A DNA stretch of 31,798 nt from IMG/VR virus record IMGVR_UViG_3300045120_000446, positions 1 through 31,798 of that record; one strand, written 5' to 3'. This stretch comes from a virus. The notes beneath the pieces are model-generated. The model made no database searches. It was not told the DNA's origin and saw only the letters and a program-made list of their open reading frames with translations. The position numbers and the translations under genes were made by a program. Positions 13,516-20,148 of this stretch are shown one piece after another. How positions within the stretch are numbered: the first letter of the stretch is position 1; every line of letters begins with the position of its first letter.

Positions 13516-13818
13516 CTACCCCTTGCTCGGCCGGAGGGTGCCGCGATAGACGGCGAAGACCTGGCGCTTCGTAACCTCGACGAATCGGACCTCGCCGTCG
13601 GGCGCGTAGCGGTACTCCGCCCGGTCGCCGATGATGGCGGCGATGGGGCCGGTCACGTCCTGGACCGTCGCGTTGAGGAGGGGGCCGTGGTCGTAGGCGA
13701 GGCCCTCGATGGCCTCCTCGACAGACTCCGCGCCGGTCGCCTGACCGGACCCGATGTAGACCCTCGATAGCCCGTGGTCGGTGACGTTGTCGACCCGGAT
13801 GACCTTCGTTGCTGGCAT
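13516..13818 (-). CDS. First gene of the early operon, unknown protein
   Basis: A 100-aa protein (MPATKVIRVDNVTDHGLSRVYIG) with a mixed alpha/beta pattern, one helix around SVEEAIEGLAYDHG, and C-terminal strands EYRYAPDGEVRFVEV. It has the GAGGAACAG leader at 13822-13830 and the minus promoter 13863-13891, so it is likely made early and abundantly. No domain is recognised. Confidence 0.7.
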   Translation of the reverse strand: MPATKVIRVDNVTDHGLSRVYIGSGQATGAESVEEAIEGLAYDHGPLLNATVQDVTGPIAAIIGDRAEYRYAPDGEVRFVEVTKRQVFAVYRGTLRPSKG

Positions 13819-13862
13819 GGTCTGTTCCTCGTTTCAGCGCCCGACATGGGTCGCCTAGTACG

Positions 13863-13891
13863 AAGATACTCGGCCGATTTCGGGCTGTCAA
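13863..13891 (-). promoter_or_regulatory. Promoter of the early replication operon
   Basis: On the minus strand TTGACA, 17 nt, TATCTT, 45 bases before the first start codon. It lacks the CTACGCG spacer motif of the other promoters, so it may be controlled differently. It faces away from the promoter at 13944. Confidence 0.75.
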
Positions 13892-13943
13892 TCCCTCCCG
13901 ATGGAGTGCATATTCCGCCGAAAAATATTCATGCCGAAAGTAC

Positions 13944-13974
13944 TTGACAAAATCTACGCGGTATGCATTAGAGG
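13944..13974 (+). promoter_or_regulatory. Divergent promoter reading into the structured intergenic region
   Basis: TTGACA at 13944 is followed by CTACGCG at 13954-13960 and, 8 nt later, TAGAGG, which keeps the CTACGCG-to--10 distance of the other promoters but with a 19-nt spacer. The -10 is weak. No protein-coding gene follows on this strand for several kilobases, so its product would be an RNA. Confidence 0.6.
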
Positions 13975-13978
13975 CCGA

Positions 13979-14106
13979 AAAGGTCTAGAACGGCCCAGGT
14001 GACCCGTTTATCTACGCGGTAGCGTGATTTCCTTATTTGGGGGGTCTGAAGCCGTCCTGGGCCGTTCTAGGGCCTCACGGGCCGAATCGGCAGAATCGGC
14101 CTTCTT
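13979..14106 (+). ncRNA. Candidate structured small RNA (or replication origin element)
   Basis: A perfect 15-bp inverted repeat (13985-13999 with 14056-14070; arms CTAGAACGGCCCAGG and its complement) encloses 56 nt. That loop contains the palindrome CTACGCGGTAG (14012-14022). Next comes GGCCGA/TCGGCC (14080-14101) followed by TTCTT, which resembles an intrinsic terminator. A promoter lies just upstream. No frame of note is present. The layout of promoter, long stem and terminator fits a small RNA of about 125 nt. The same hairpins could instead end the late operon on the other strand or mark an origin. Confidence 0.5.
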
Positions 14107-14122
14107 GCATATCCGAGGGCCG

Positions 14123-14335
14123 TCAATGCCCGTTTCCGTTCCTCGCGCGGCCCGCGATGTAGCCCGCCAGGAGGGCGACCATGATGCCGATGAGGCGCCC
14201 GATGGCCTCCGCGCCCTTCGACGTGTCCTGGTCCGGGGACCGGAGTTCGATGACCAGGACCGTCGCCGCGGTGGCGAGGACGACGATGGCGACGACGATG
14301 GCGAAGATGAGGGCGACCCAGTCGGCGGGCTTCAT
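14123..14335 (-). CDS. Small two-span membrane protein, holin-like
   Basis: A 70-aa protein with spans at about residues 7-29 (ALIFAIVVAIVVLATAATVLVI) and 45-62 (IGRLIGIMVALLAGYIAG), joined by a short acidic loop, and a basic C-terminus (RARNGNGH). Size and hairpin topology fit class II holins. It ends the late structural operon, far from both lytic enzymes. With the membrane protein at 3993-4292 the phage has two holin-like genes. One may be a holin and the other an antiholin or a virion protein; sequence cannot tell. Confidence 0.65.
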   Translation of the reverse strand: MKPADWVALIFAIVVAIVVLATAATVLVIELRSPDQDTSKGAEAIGRLIGIMVALLAGYIAGRARNGNGH

Positions 14336-14736
14336 CCGACGATGATGACCTGGGAGCCGCCTTCGGAGTTCGAGCGACGGAGGACCTCGACGGCCTCCTG
14401 GGTCACGCGGACCGTTCCGGCGTCTCCGGCCGTCAGGACCTCGACGGCCTCCTGGGTCACGCGCGCGTCCCCGCTGGTCGGACTAACGAGGACCTCGATG
14501 GCGACCTGGGTGACGCGCATCGGCGAGGGGACGATGGTCGGGGCATAGACCGCCCCAGCCCCGTCGAGCAGGCCGAGGGTGACGGTCTGGGTGTAGATGA
14601 GCGCCGGGGCGTAGAGCGTCGCCGAGCCATCGAGCAGGCCGAGGACGATGGTCTGGACGCCGCCCGTGTCGGGGCCGACCAGCCCACCTCCAGGGCCGAC
14701 CAGTCCACCGGCTGGCCCGACCTTCGCGACAGCCAT
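14332..14736 (-). CDS. Small repeat protein with two LLDG..LYAPT units and three RVTQ.AVEVL units
   Basis: A 134-aa protein of repeats only. The N-terminus has a Gly/Pro run with GGLVGP repeated. Two units match the LLDA..LYAPT repeats of the 822-aa protein (TIVLGLLDGSATLYAPAL, VTLGLLDGAGAVYAPTI). Three units of RVTQxAxEVL follow, the last two coded by nearly identical DNA (about 29 bases repeated near 14382 and 14438). Both motifs occur in uncharacterised phage proteins. It lies after fibre genes in the late operon and is probably a virion or fibre-tip component (inference). Confidence 0.75.
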   Translation of the reverse strand: MAVAKVGPAGGLVGPGGGLVGPDTGGVQTIVLGLLDGSATLYAPALIYTQTVTLGLLDGAGAVYAPTIVPSPMRVTQVAIEVLVSPTSGDARVTQEAVEVLTAGDAGTVRVTQEAVEVLRRSNSEGGSQVIIVG

Positions 14737-14739
14737 GAC

Positions 14740-15522
14740 CTAGGGGAGGCTGCCCTGGAAGATGCGGAAGGTGAAGGTTCGCCCGAAGCCCGCGTTATTG
14801 TTCTTGACGCCCAGGCGCCCGCCCGCGGTGTTGTTCTCGATGAAGAACGAGAAGCCGACCGAGCCGCCGGAGTAGGTCGAGCCGCGGAACTCGTAGCCGT
14901 GGCCGCTGGTCGCGACGCCCTGGAGGGAGTTGAACGTCCCCGCTCGATACCATTGCATCATGCCCGCACCGGAGTTGCCGCCCGTGTCGTCGAAGAAGGC
15001 GGACCCGGTTCGGCCGACGTCGGCGTCGGCGATGAAGGCCGTCGACGAGGCGCCGACCGTCAGGGACGAGATGCGGTAGTGGATGTTCGAGAGGACGGCC
15101 CGCTTGTCGGTGATGTGGTCCGTCTCGATGGTCGTGTCGGTCGCCGGGACGTAGACGAAGGCCAGGCCGACGTGCCCCGACGGCAGGGCGGGCGGCTTCG
15201 GCGCGGCGGCCGCGGTGCCCGCGGTACAGGTCTTCGTGCCGGTGTCACTTACCGAGATGAGGTCGATGCGAGGGTTCGTCGCGTCGGCGGTGCCGATGGT
15301 CACGTTGCCCGCCGCGACCGCGATGTAGAAGCCGGACGCGATGCGGATGTAGCCCGCGGCGACGGCGACGGTCATGTTCGGGCTGCCCTGGGCGGTGACG
15401 TCGCAGCCGGAGACGACGCCGACGCCCGCCAGGCTGGCCGCCAGGATTGCGATGTCGGTCGCGAACCAGACGGACTGGTTCGAGTTGAATACGGTGTCGT
15501 TGTCGGGGATGGTGAAGGGCAT
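14740..15522 (-). CDS. Putative tail fibre or appendage protein
   Basis: A 260-aa protein. Residues 1-150 (MPFTIPDNDTVFNSNQSVWFATDIAIL...VAVAAGYIRIASGFYIAVAAGNVTIG...NPRIDLISVSDTG) match the N-terminal fibre module of many siphophages. This is a repeated 'v.aG...i.G....v......t......PRiDli.v' pattern. The C-terminal 110 residues are Gly/Ser-rich beta sequence with GYEFRGSTYSGG, likely a trimeric or receptor-facing part. It lies in the fibre block after the lectin-like gene. No enzyme motif is seen. Confidence 0.75.
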   Translation of the reverse strand: MPFTIPDNDTVFNSNQSVWFATDIAILAASLAGVGVVSGCDVTAQGSPNMTVAVAAGYIRIASGFYIAVAAGNVTIGTADATNPRIDLISVSDTGTKTCTAGTAAAAPKPPALPSGHVGLAFVYVPATDTTIETDHITDKRAVLSNIHYRISSLTVGASSTAFIADADVGRTGSAFFDDTGGNSGAGMMQWYRAGTFNSLQGVATSGHGYEFRGSTYSGGSVGFSFFIENNTAGGRLGVKNNNAGFGRTFTFRIFQGSLP

Positions 15523-15533
15523 CGGCCGCTCCC

Positions 15534-16520
15534 CTAGGTCACGAGTTTGTAGCCGAACTCGTCGGCGTTGACGTTGCTGACCGTCCAGTTCGCCGCCGCG
15601 GGGTCTTGCTGGTAAATCTGCCGCAACTGGGTATAGGTCGTCCCCAGCGTCTGGGTCGTGCCGACGTAGTCGGTCCCGCCCTGGCGGATGACCGGGGCGA
15701 CCTGGCGCAGACCGGCGTCCGTCTTGCGGGCGACCATGATGTGCTGCACCGCGAAGATGGTCCCGCCGGTCGTCGCCAGGTCGCTCGTGACCATCGTGTC
15801 AAGGGAGTTCACGGCCCCGCTGGAGTTGTAGTCGGTGTCGCCGTTCGGCGTCGTCTCGTCGACCAGGAGCGCGTTGTCGGTGCCCGTCGAGGGCGTGAAG
15901 TCGGAGTGCGCGCCCTCGGCCGTCGGGCGCGGCGTCTCGACCTTGCAGTCGCCGAGCAGGGCGTTCCAGGGCGCCGAGCCGGTGCCATCGAGGACGTAGA
16001 TGTCGGAGAAGTCGGTCGTCGCCGAACCGGCGTGCTGGCGGACGACGATGCCGCCAGGCGTGGCGCCGGTATTGAGGCCGGTCGTGAGCGGGATGGCGTC
16101 GGCGCCGTTGACCTGGAGGCGCACGCTGCCCGCCGAGGCATGATGCACGACCTCCAGGCCGATGTGGTAGTAGACGTTCGATGAGAGGACGACGGCCGTC
16201 GTGCTTGCGATGTTCGTCCCGGAGCGGTCGATGAAGATGCCCGACGAGTTGAAGCGGACCTGGATGGCGCCGACCTCGAAGTCGTCGCTGATGGGTCCAC
16301 CGGCCAGGTTCGTCGTGCGCCAGGCGAAGCCGCACACGCTCCGGTTATCGCCGAAGGTGATGGACTTCGTGGCCGCCGCCGTGCCGCCCGTGTAACGCAG
16401 GCTGCCGTTCCCGAAGCGCCCGCCGCTGCTCGTCATCGCAGAGAAGGAGTCCGAGGTCCACTTCTGGAGGAAGTCGGCTATCGCGTAGTGGCTGAAGCCG
16501 TCGATGAACAGGACCGCCAT
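15534..16520 (-). CDS. Concanavalin A/LamG-like virion protein
   Basis: The start is the ATG at 16520 in a TGATG overlap with the upstream gene, giving 328 aa (MAVLFIDGFSHYAIADFLQKW). The pattern FGNGSLRY, then strands such as VCGFAWRT, IQVRFNSSGIFIDRSG, YYHIGLEVVHHASAGSVRLQVNG and TDFSDIYVLDGTGSAPWNALLGDCKVE is typical of a phage jelly-roll (LamG-like) protein. Such proteins can bind sugars. The C-terminal 120 residues carry a second beta domain. Neighbours are the fibre genes, so a receptor-binding or appendage role is likely. Confidence 0.8.
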   Translation of the reverse strand: MAVLFIDGFSHYAIADFLQKWTSDSFSAMTSSGGRFGNGSLRYTGGTAAATKSITFGDNRSVCGFAWRTTNLAGGPISDDFEVGAIQVRFNSSGIFIDRSGTNIASTTAVVLSSNVYYHIGLEVVHHASAGSVRLQVNGADAIPLTTGLNTGATPGGIVVRQHAGSATTDFSDIYVLDGTGSAPWNALLGDCKVETPRPTAEGAHSDFTPSTGTDNALLVDETTPNGDTDYNSSGAVNSLDTMVTSDLATTGGTIFAVQHIMVARKTDAGLRQVAPVIRQGGTDYVGTTQTLGTTYTQLRQIYQQDPAAANWTVSNVNADEFGYKLVT

Positions 16521-17383
16521 CAGGACCTCCGGACTTTCAGCGCGCACGTCACGACGAAGATGCCCGACATCGAGTCCAGTTGAAAGACGAGGACGTCGCC
16601 CGCCGCCAGGCCCGTCGTCCAGCCCGAGAGCGTCGTGTCCTCCGACTTGCTGGCGCCCGAGAGGGTCGGCTTCGCGCTGGCGCAAATGGACGACGTCGTC
16701 GGATAGCCCGAGTAGGTCGCCTTCTCGATGTCGACGACCGCCGACCCGGAGCCGAAGGCGAGCATCCGGGCCGACACGATGGTCCCAGGCGCGTCGATGC
16801 TGACGCTGCCCTGGTTGCCCAGTTGCGGGATGGCGGTCCCGCCCGCCGAGATGAGGAAGTTGATGGTGTAGAACTGTTGCGGTGCGCCCGCCGCGCTGCC
16901 CGAGAGGACGACGTCGGCCTCCCCGCCAGAGGCGGTCGAGTCGAAGCGGCCGATGCCGCCGACGAGCGCCACGGCAGACGCGGCGGCCTTGCCCGACGTC
17001 GAGGAGGCGTAGGCGTACTGGCCGATGGTCGGGCTGCCGACCGTCAGGACCCGGCAGCGTCCGGCGACGCAGACCGCGACCGTCTCGCCATGCGCCGGGG
17101 CGCTGGCGACGAACGACCCGTACGGCTCCGCGCCCGTGAGGTACTTCCCGACCACCACGCCGACGACGGCCTGGTCCTGGGCCGTGGTGGTGGGCGTGAC
17201 GCGGCGGTCGCTGTACGCCCCGAGCAGTTTGACCACCGTCCCCACCGCGAGCGACCCGCCCGTGTCGTTCATATACGGCAGGATGAGGCGCTCCTTCGCG
17301 TAGCCCCCGGTGTTGCCCGTGCCGCCGTGCTGCGTCTGGAGGGTGTCCTGGACCTGGGCGACGAGGTCGACGAAGGTCGGCAT
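16520..17383 (-). CDS. Tail fibre/appendage protein with HGGTGNT motif
   Basis: A 287-aa protein. HGGTGNTGGYAKERLILPYMND near residue 20 contains the GGTGNT motif common in tail fibre proteins. A beta-rich middle region (LAVGTVVKLLGAYSDRRVTP) follows. The C-terminal third (FLISAGGTAIPQLGNQGSVSIDAPGTIVSARMLAFGSGSAVVDIEKATYSGYPTTSSIC) resembles the exposed beta domain often found at the end of phage appendage proteins. It begins immediately after the tail hub gene and overlaps the next gene by one base. Confidence 0.75.
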   Translation of the reverse strand: MPTFVDLVAQVQDTLQTQHGGTGNTGGYAKERLILPYMNDTGGSLAVGTVVKLLGAYSDRRVTPTTTAQDQAVVGVVVGKYLTGAEPYGSFVASAPAHGETVAVCVAGRCRVLTVGSPTIGQYAYASSTSGKAAASAVALVGGIGRFDSTASGGEADVVLSGSAAGAPQQFYTINFLISAGGTAIPQLGNQGSVSIDAPGTIVSARMLAFGSGSAVVDIEKATYSGYPTTSSICASAKPTLSGASKSEDTTLSGWTTGLAAGDVLVFQLDSMSGIFVVTCALKVRRS

Positions 17384-19500
17384 CAGGGCGTCGATTCGGG
17401 GTAGGTCCAGAGGACGAGCGCGCCCTCTGGCGGGGCGTAGGCCAGGGTCGCCGTCATGAGGACGGTGTCGAAGGTGATGTCGGCCGTCGGCTGTTCGAGG
17501 CCGTTGATGGAGAGGCTCGGCGTCCCCGTGCCGTCCCAGCCGATGAGGGTGAAGACGGTGTTCGTGCCATCGACGTCACCATAGCCCGCCACGGCCACCG
17601 CCAGGCCCGAGCCGCTGGCGAAGACGAGCGTACAGACCTGGTTCGAGGTCAGGGCGAAGTCGTTCCATTGACCCGACGCGCCGCGGCCGTCGTCCAGCGG
17701 GGAGTTGAACGTCGCAATCGGGTTGCAGTAGAAGGCGCCCCGCTCGCAGTCCCAGGCGTTGCGGATGAAGATGCAGTTCGCGCCGCCCCAGTTGACCAGC
17801 GAGCGCGGGACGTAGAACGGGATGAGCGCGCCCGGAGTCGCGGTCCCCAGGAGCGTCCCCTGGTTCGGGAAGGCTCCAGCGGCCCCGGCGTAGACGCCCC
17901 ACTCCATCGGCCCCTGGTAGCCGCCAGGCGTGCCGCCGATGCCGGTCCCGGTCAGGTCCAGGACGCCCGACAGGCCGAGGTAGTCCGGGTCGTCGGCGGG
18001 CGCCGTGAACTGGAACCACGTCTCGGCGTCATGCCAGCCGACCCAGGCGCCGCCGCCGATGGGGCAGCCGGTGACCGTGTACGCCTCGTTGTAGTAGACC
18101 CACGACCCGACCGTGCCGCCCGTGAAGTCGGTCCCATACGAGGCAGCGTAGGCGCCCGAGGGGTCGACTTGCTCGGTGACCGCGTACTGGGTCGCGCTGG
18201 CGCAGGCGGTCGTCGAGGTCGGGGCGGGCGTGGTCGCGCCGCCTGGGACGCCGGGGGGCTGGTCCCCGCCGAACTCGGGGCCGCCCGATGGCCCGCCGCC
18301 TCCGGGCTGGAGTTCGCCGACGCCGGGGTTGTAGTCGGGCACGTCGAACTGGATGGACGGGTCGTACTCGCCCGCCTCGGTGTCTTCGAGGACGATGCCG
18401 CCGAGCATCTTCACCAGGCCCTCGTACTCGCCGGGGACCTCCAGGGTGACCGTCTCGCCAGGCGAGTAGTCGGTGAACGGGACGTAGTGCCCCTCCGCCG
18501 TGCCGCGCACGCCTGCGCTGCCATCGCCGACCGTGACGCCGACCGTCGTGGCCCCGTCGTGGAGCCGCTTCAGGGCGCGCAGGCGCCGCTGTCCGGCCTT
18601 CTCCAGGCGGGCGACGGTGGCGTTGCGGTTGTAGCGGAAGAAGCCCTCGAAGACGCCCTCCTCGGCCTCGACCGTGGGGTCCGTCGAGGTCTTGTAGATG
18701 GTCGCCCCGGACTTGCGCGTGCCCTGGACGAGCATCCGCGACTTCGCCGTCGTGGCGTGGACCTCGCGGTCGGCCGCCTCGCGGATGTTGATGCCCTTCT
18801 CGAACGTCACGCCCGACGAGGGCGGCGACCAGTCCTGGTAGGCGTGGAGCATCAGGTCGGGCGTCATGACGACCGAGAGGCCCTGCCCCTTCAGCGGCTC
18901 GATGGCGGCCAGGAGGTCGAGGCCGATGGGGATGTTGAACTCGTCGTCGATGGTGTCCCAGGGGTCGCCGTTGCTGTCGACGCTGTCGGTGAAGTCGATG
19001 GTCAGGTCGGGCAGCGGGTCGGGCGAGCGGGCGTGGGCCTCGTCGATGAGGTCATGCAGGACCCGCCCGACCTTCTTGTCGGTCCAGACGAGGTTCATCT
19101 TGTCGGCGTCGATGGAGAAGGCGTTCGCCGTCCGCTGGATGTGGTCGACGATGGCGCGTTCGAGGTAGATGAGGGCGCCCCGACCGCCGCGCTTGAACGC
19201 CTCGCCGCCCTCCTCGTCGCGCGAGACGATGACGTCGAGGCCCTCCTCGACGAAGAAGCCGAAGACGGCCGGGTGGTCCTCCGGGTCGTCGACGTCCTGC
19301 TCGGTCGCCAGGTGGACGGTGATGTAGTTGCGGGTCGCGACCCAGGCCGCCTGGGCGGAGTGGCGGTTGATGACGAAGGAGCCGGACCCGGCGCCGTCCC
19401 AGGGCACGAGGCACTCGCGCTCGGAGAGGTCGGTGAAGACGCCCAGTTGCGTCCCCAGGGGGTCGAGTTTGTCCCAGGCGACCCAGGCCCAGCGGGACAC
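17383..19500 (-). CDS. Tail hub protein (Gp37-like/Tal-type), with C-terminal adhesion domain
   Basis: A 705-aa protein. Residues 1-390 fit the ReqiPepy6 Gp37-like hub (DLSERECLVPWDGAGSGSFVINRH near the start, then a long alpha/beta part with TPDLMLHAYQDW). This forms the ring below the distal tail protein. Residues 391-430 are a Gly/Pro linker (GELQPGGGGPSGGPEFGG). Residues 431-705 form a beta-rich domain rich in Cys, Trp and Tyr (VYAGAAGAFPNQG, FIRNAWDCERGAFYCNP), plausibly a carbohydrate-binding module on the tail tip. Order after tape measure and distal tail protein is standard. Confidence 0.8.
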   Translation of the reverse strand: MSRWAWVAWDKLDPLGTQLGVFTDLSERECLVPWDGAGSGSFVINRHSAQAAWVATRNYITVHLATEQDVDDPEDHPAVFGFFVEEGLDVIVSRDEEGGEAFKRGGRGALIYLERAIVDHIQRTANAFSIDADKMNLVWTDKKVGRVLHDLIDEAHARSPDPLPDLTIDFTDSVDSNGDPWDTIDDEFNIPIGLDLLAAIEPLKGQGLSVVMTPDLMLHAYQDWSPPSSGVTFEKGINIREAADREVHATTAKSRMLVQGTRKSGATIYKTSTDPTVEAEEGVFEGFFRYNRNATVARLEKAGQRRLRALKRLHDGATTVGVTVGDGSAGVRGTAEGHYVPFTDYSPGETVTLEVPGEYEGLVKMLGGIVLEDTEAGEYDPSIQFDVPDYNPGVGELQPGGGGPSGGPEFGGDQPPGVPGGATTPAPTSTTACASATQYAVTEQVDPSGAYAASYGTDFTGGTVGSWVYYNEAYTVTGCPIGGGAWVGWHDAETWFQFTAPADDPDYLGLSGVLDLTGTGIGGTPGGYQGPMEWGVYAGAAGAFPNQGTLLGTATPGALIPFYVPRSLVNWGGANCIFIRNAWDCERGAFYCNPIATFNSPLDDGRGASGQWNDFALTSNQVCTLVFASGSGLAVAVAGYGDVDGTNTVFTLIGWDGTGTPSLSINGLEQPTADITFDTVLMTATLAYAPPEGALVLWTYPESTP

Positions 19501-19959
19501 CTACGACCCCAGCACGACCCACTCGGGGTCGACGGACTCCATCTCGACCGACACCTCGTGGAGCGACGGGGCGACCTGGTTCCAGACGACGTTCGTGGCC
19601 CGCGCCTCGATGGTCGCCGAGCCGCCGTCCTCCAGGGCTGCGGCCAGGGTGCCGGGGTCGAGCGTCGGGTCGAACAGGTCGCGCAGTTCCTCGACGCGGT
19701 GCCGGAAGTCGCGCCGGTCGGCGGCCTCCGAGGGCGTCGCGTCGTAGCCCGACACGAAGCCCACGAGTTCGATGACCCGCCGGTCCGCGACGCGGTTGCG
19801 GAAGTAGCGCCCGGTCAATCCGGGGACGATGGTGTCGACGCCGCGCGTCTCCGGAATCTCGTTCAGGCCGCGCTTGATTTCGAGGAAGACGCTGAAGTCG
19901 GCGCGCTGGATGTCGACCGACCGGAAGGTGAGGCCGATGACGGCGGCGGCGTTGCTCAT
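19501..19959 (-). CDS. Distal tail protein (Dit-like)
   Basis: A 152-aa protein. GLTFRSVDIQRADFSVFLEIKRGLNEIPETRGVDTIVPGLTGRYFRNRVADRRVIELVGFVSGYD follows the N-terminal belt fold of distal tail proteins. The IV.G..GR pattern before an RVIEL strand is characteristic. The second half has VEELRDLFDP..D and ends in strands. It joins the tail tube to the hub. Position between the tape measure and the hub supports the call. Confidence 0.75.
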   Translation of the reverse strand: MSNAAAVIGLTFRSVDIQRADFSVFLEIKRGLNEIPETRGVDTIVPGLTGRYFRNRVADRRVIELVGFVSGYDATPSEAADRRDFRHRVEELRDLFDPTLDPGTLAAALEDGGSATIEARATNVVWNQVAPSLHEVSVEMESVDPEWVVLGS

Positions 19960-20144
19960 GCCCGTTCAGCCTGGGCCAGGAAATACGCCTTGACGACCTC
20001 GCGATGTTCAGCGCAGAGGTCGAGCGCGTCCTCGGGCTTGCCCAGGGCGCGCGCGTCGGTCTGGCGCTCGGCGTCGTTGAGGCAATGGTTCGCGTCGTCC
20101 CGGTTCTCGCCCACGGGTCCGATGTACTGGCAGCGGTCGGTCAT
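19956..20144 (-). CDS. Small Cys/His protein between tape measure and distal tail genes
   Basis: A 62-aa product from the ATG at 20144 (MTDRCQYIGPVGENRDDANHC). C5, H20, C21, C46 and H49 (LCAEHREVV) could form a zinc site. It starts 5 bases after the tape measure stop and its end overlaps the distal tail start (ATGA). Small genes here are not typical of classic tail modules, so it may be an insertion. Function unknown. Confidence 0.65.
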   Translation of the reverse strand: MTDRCQYIGPVGENRDDANHCLNDAERQTDARALGKPEDALDLCAEHREVVKAYFLAQAERA

Positions 20145-20148
20145 CAGG

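Noticed and set aside
13985-14070. The 15-bp inverted repeat as the end of an insertion sequence
   Set aside because: Only 56 bases lie between the arms and there is no transposase or target duplication.
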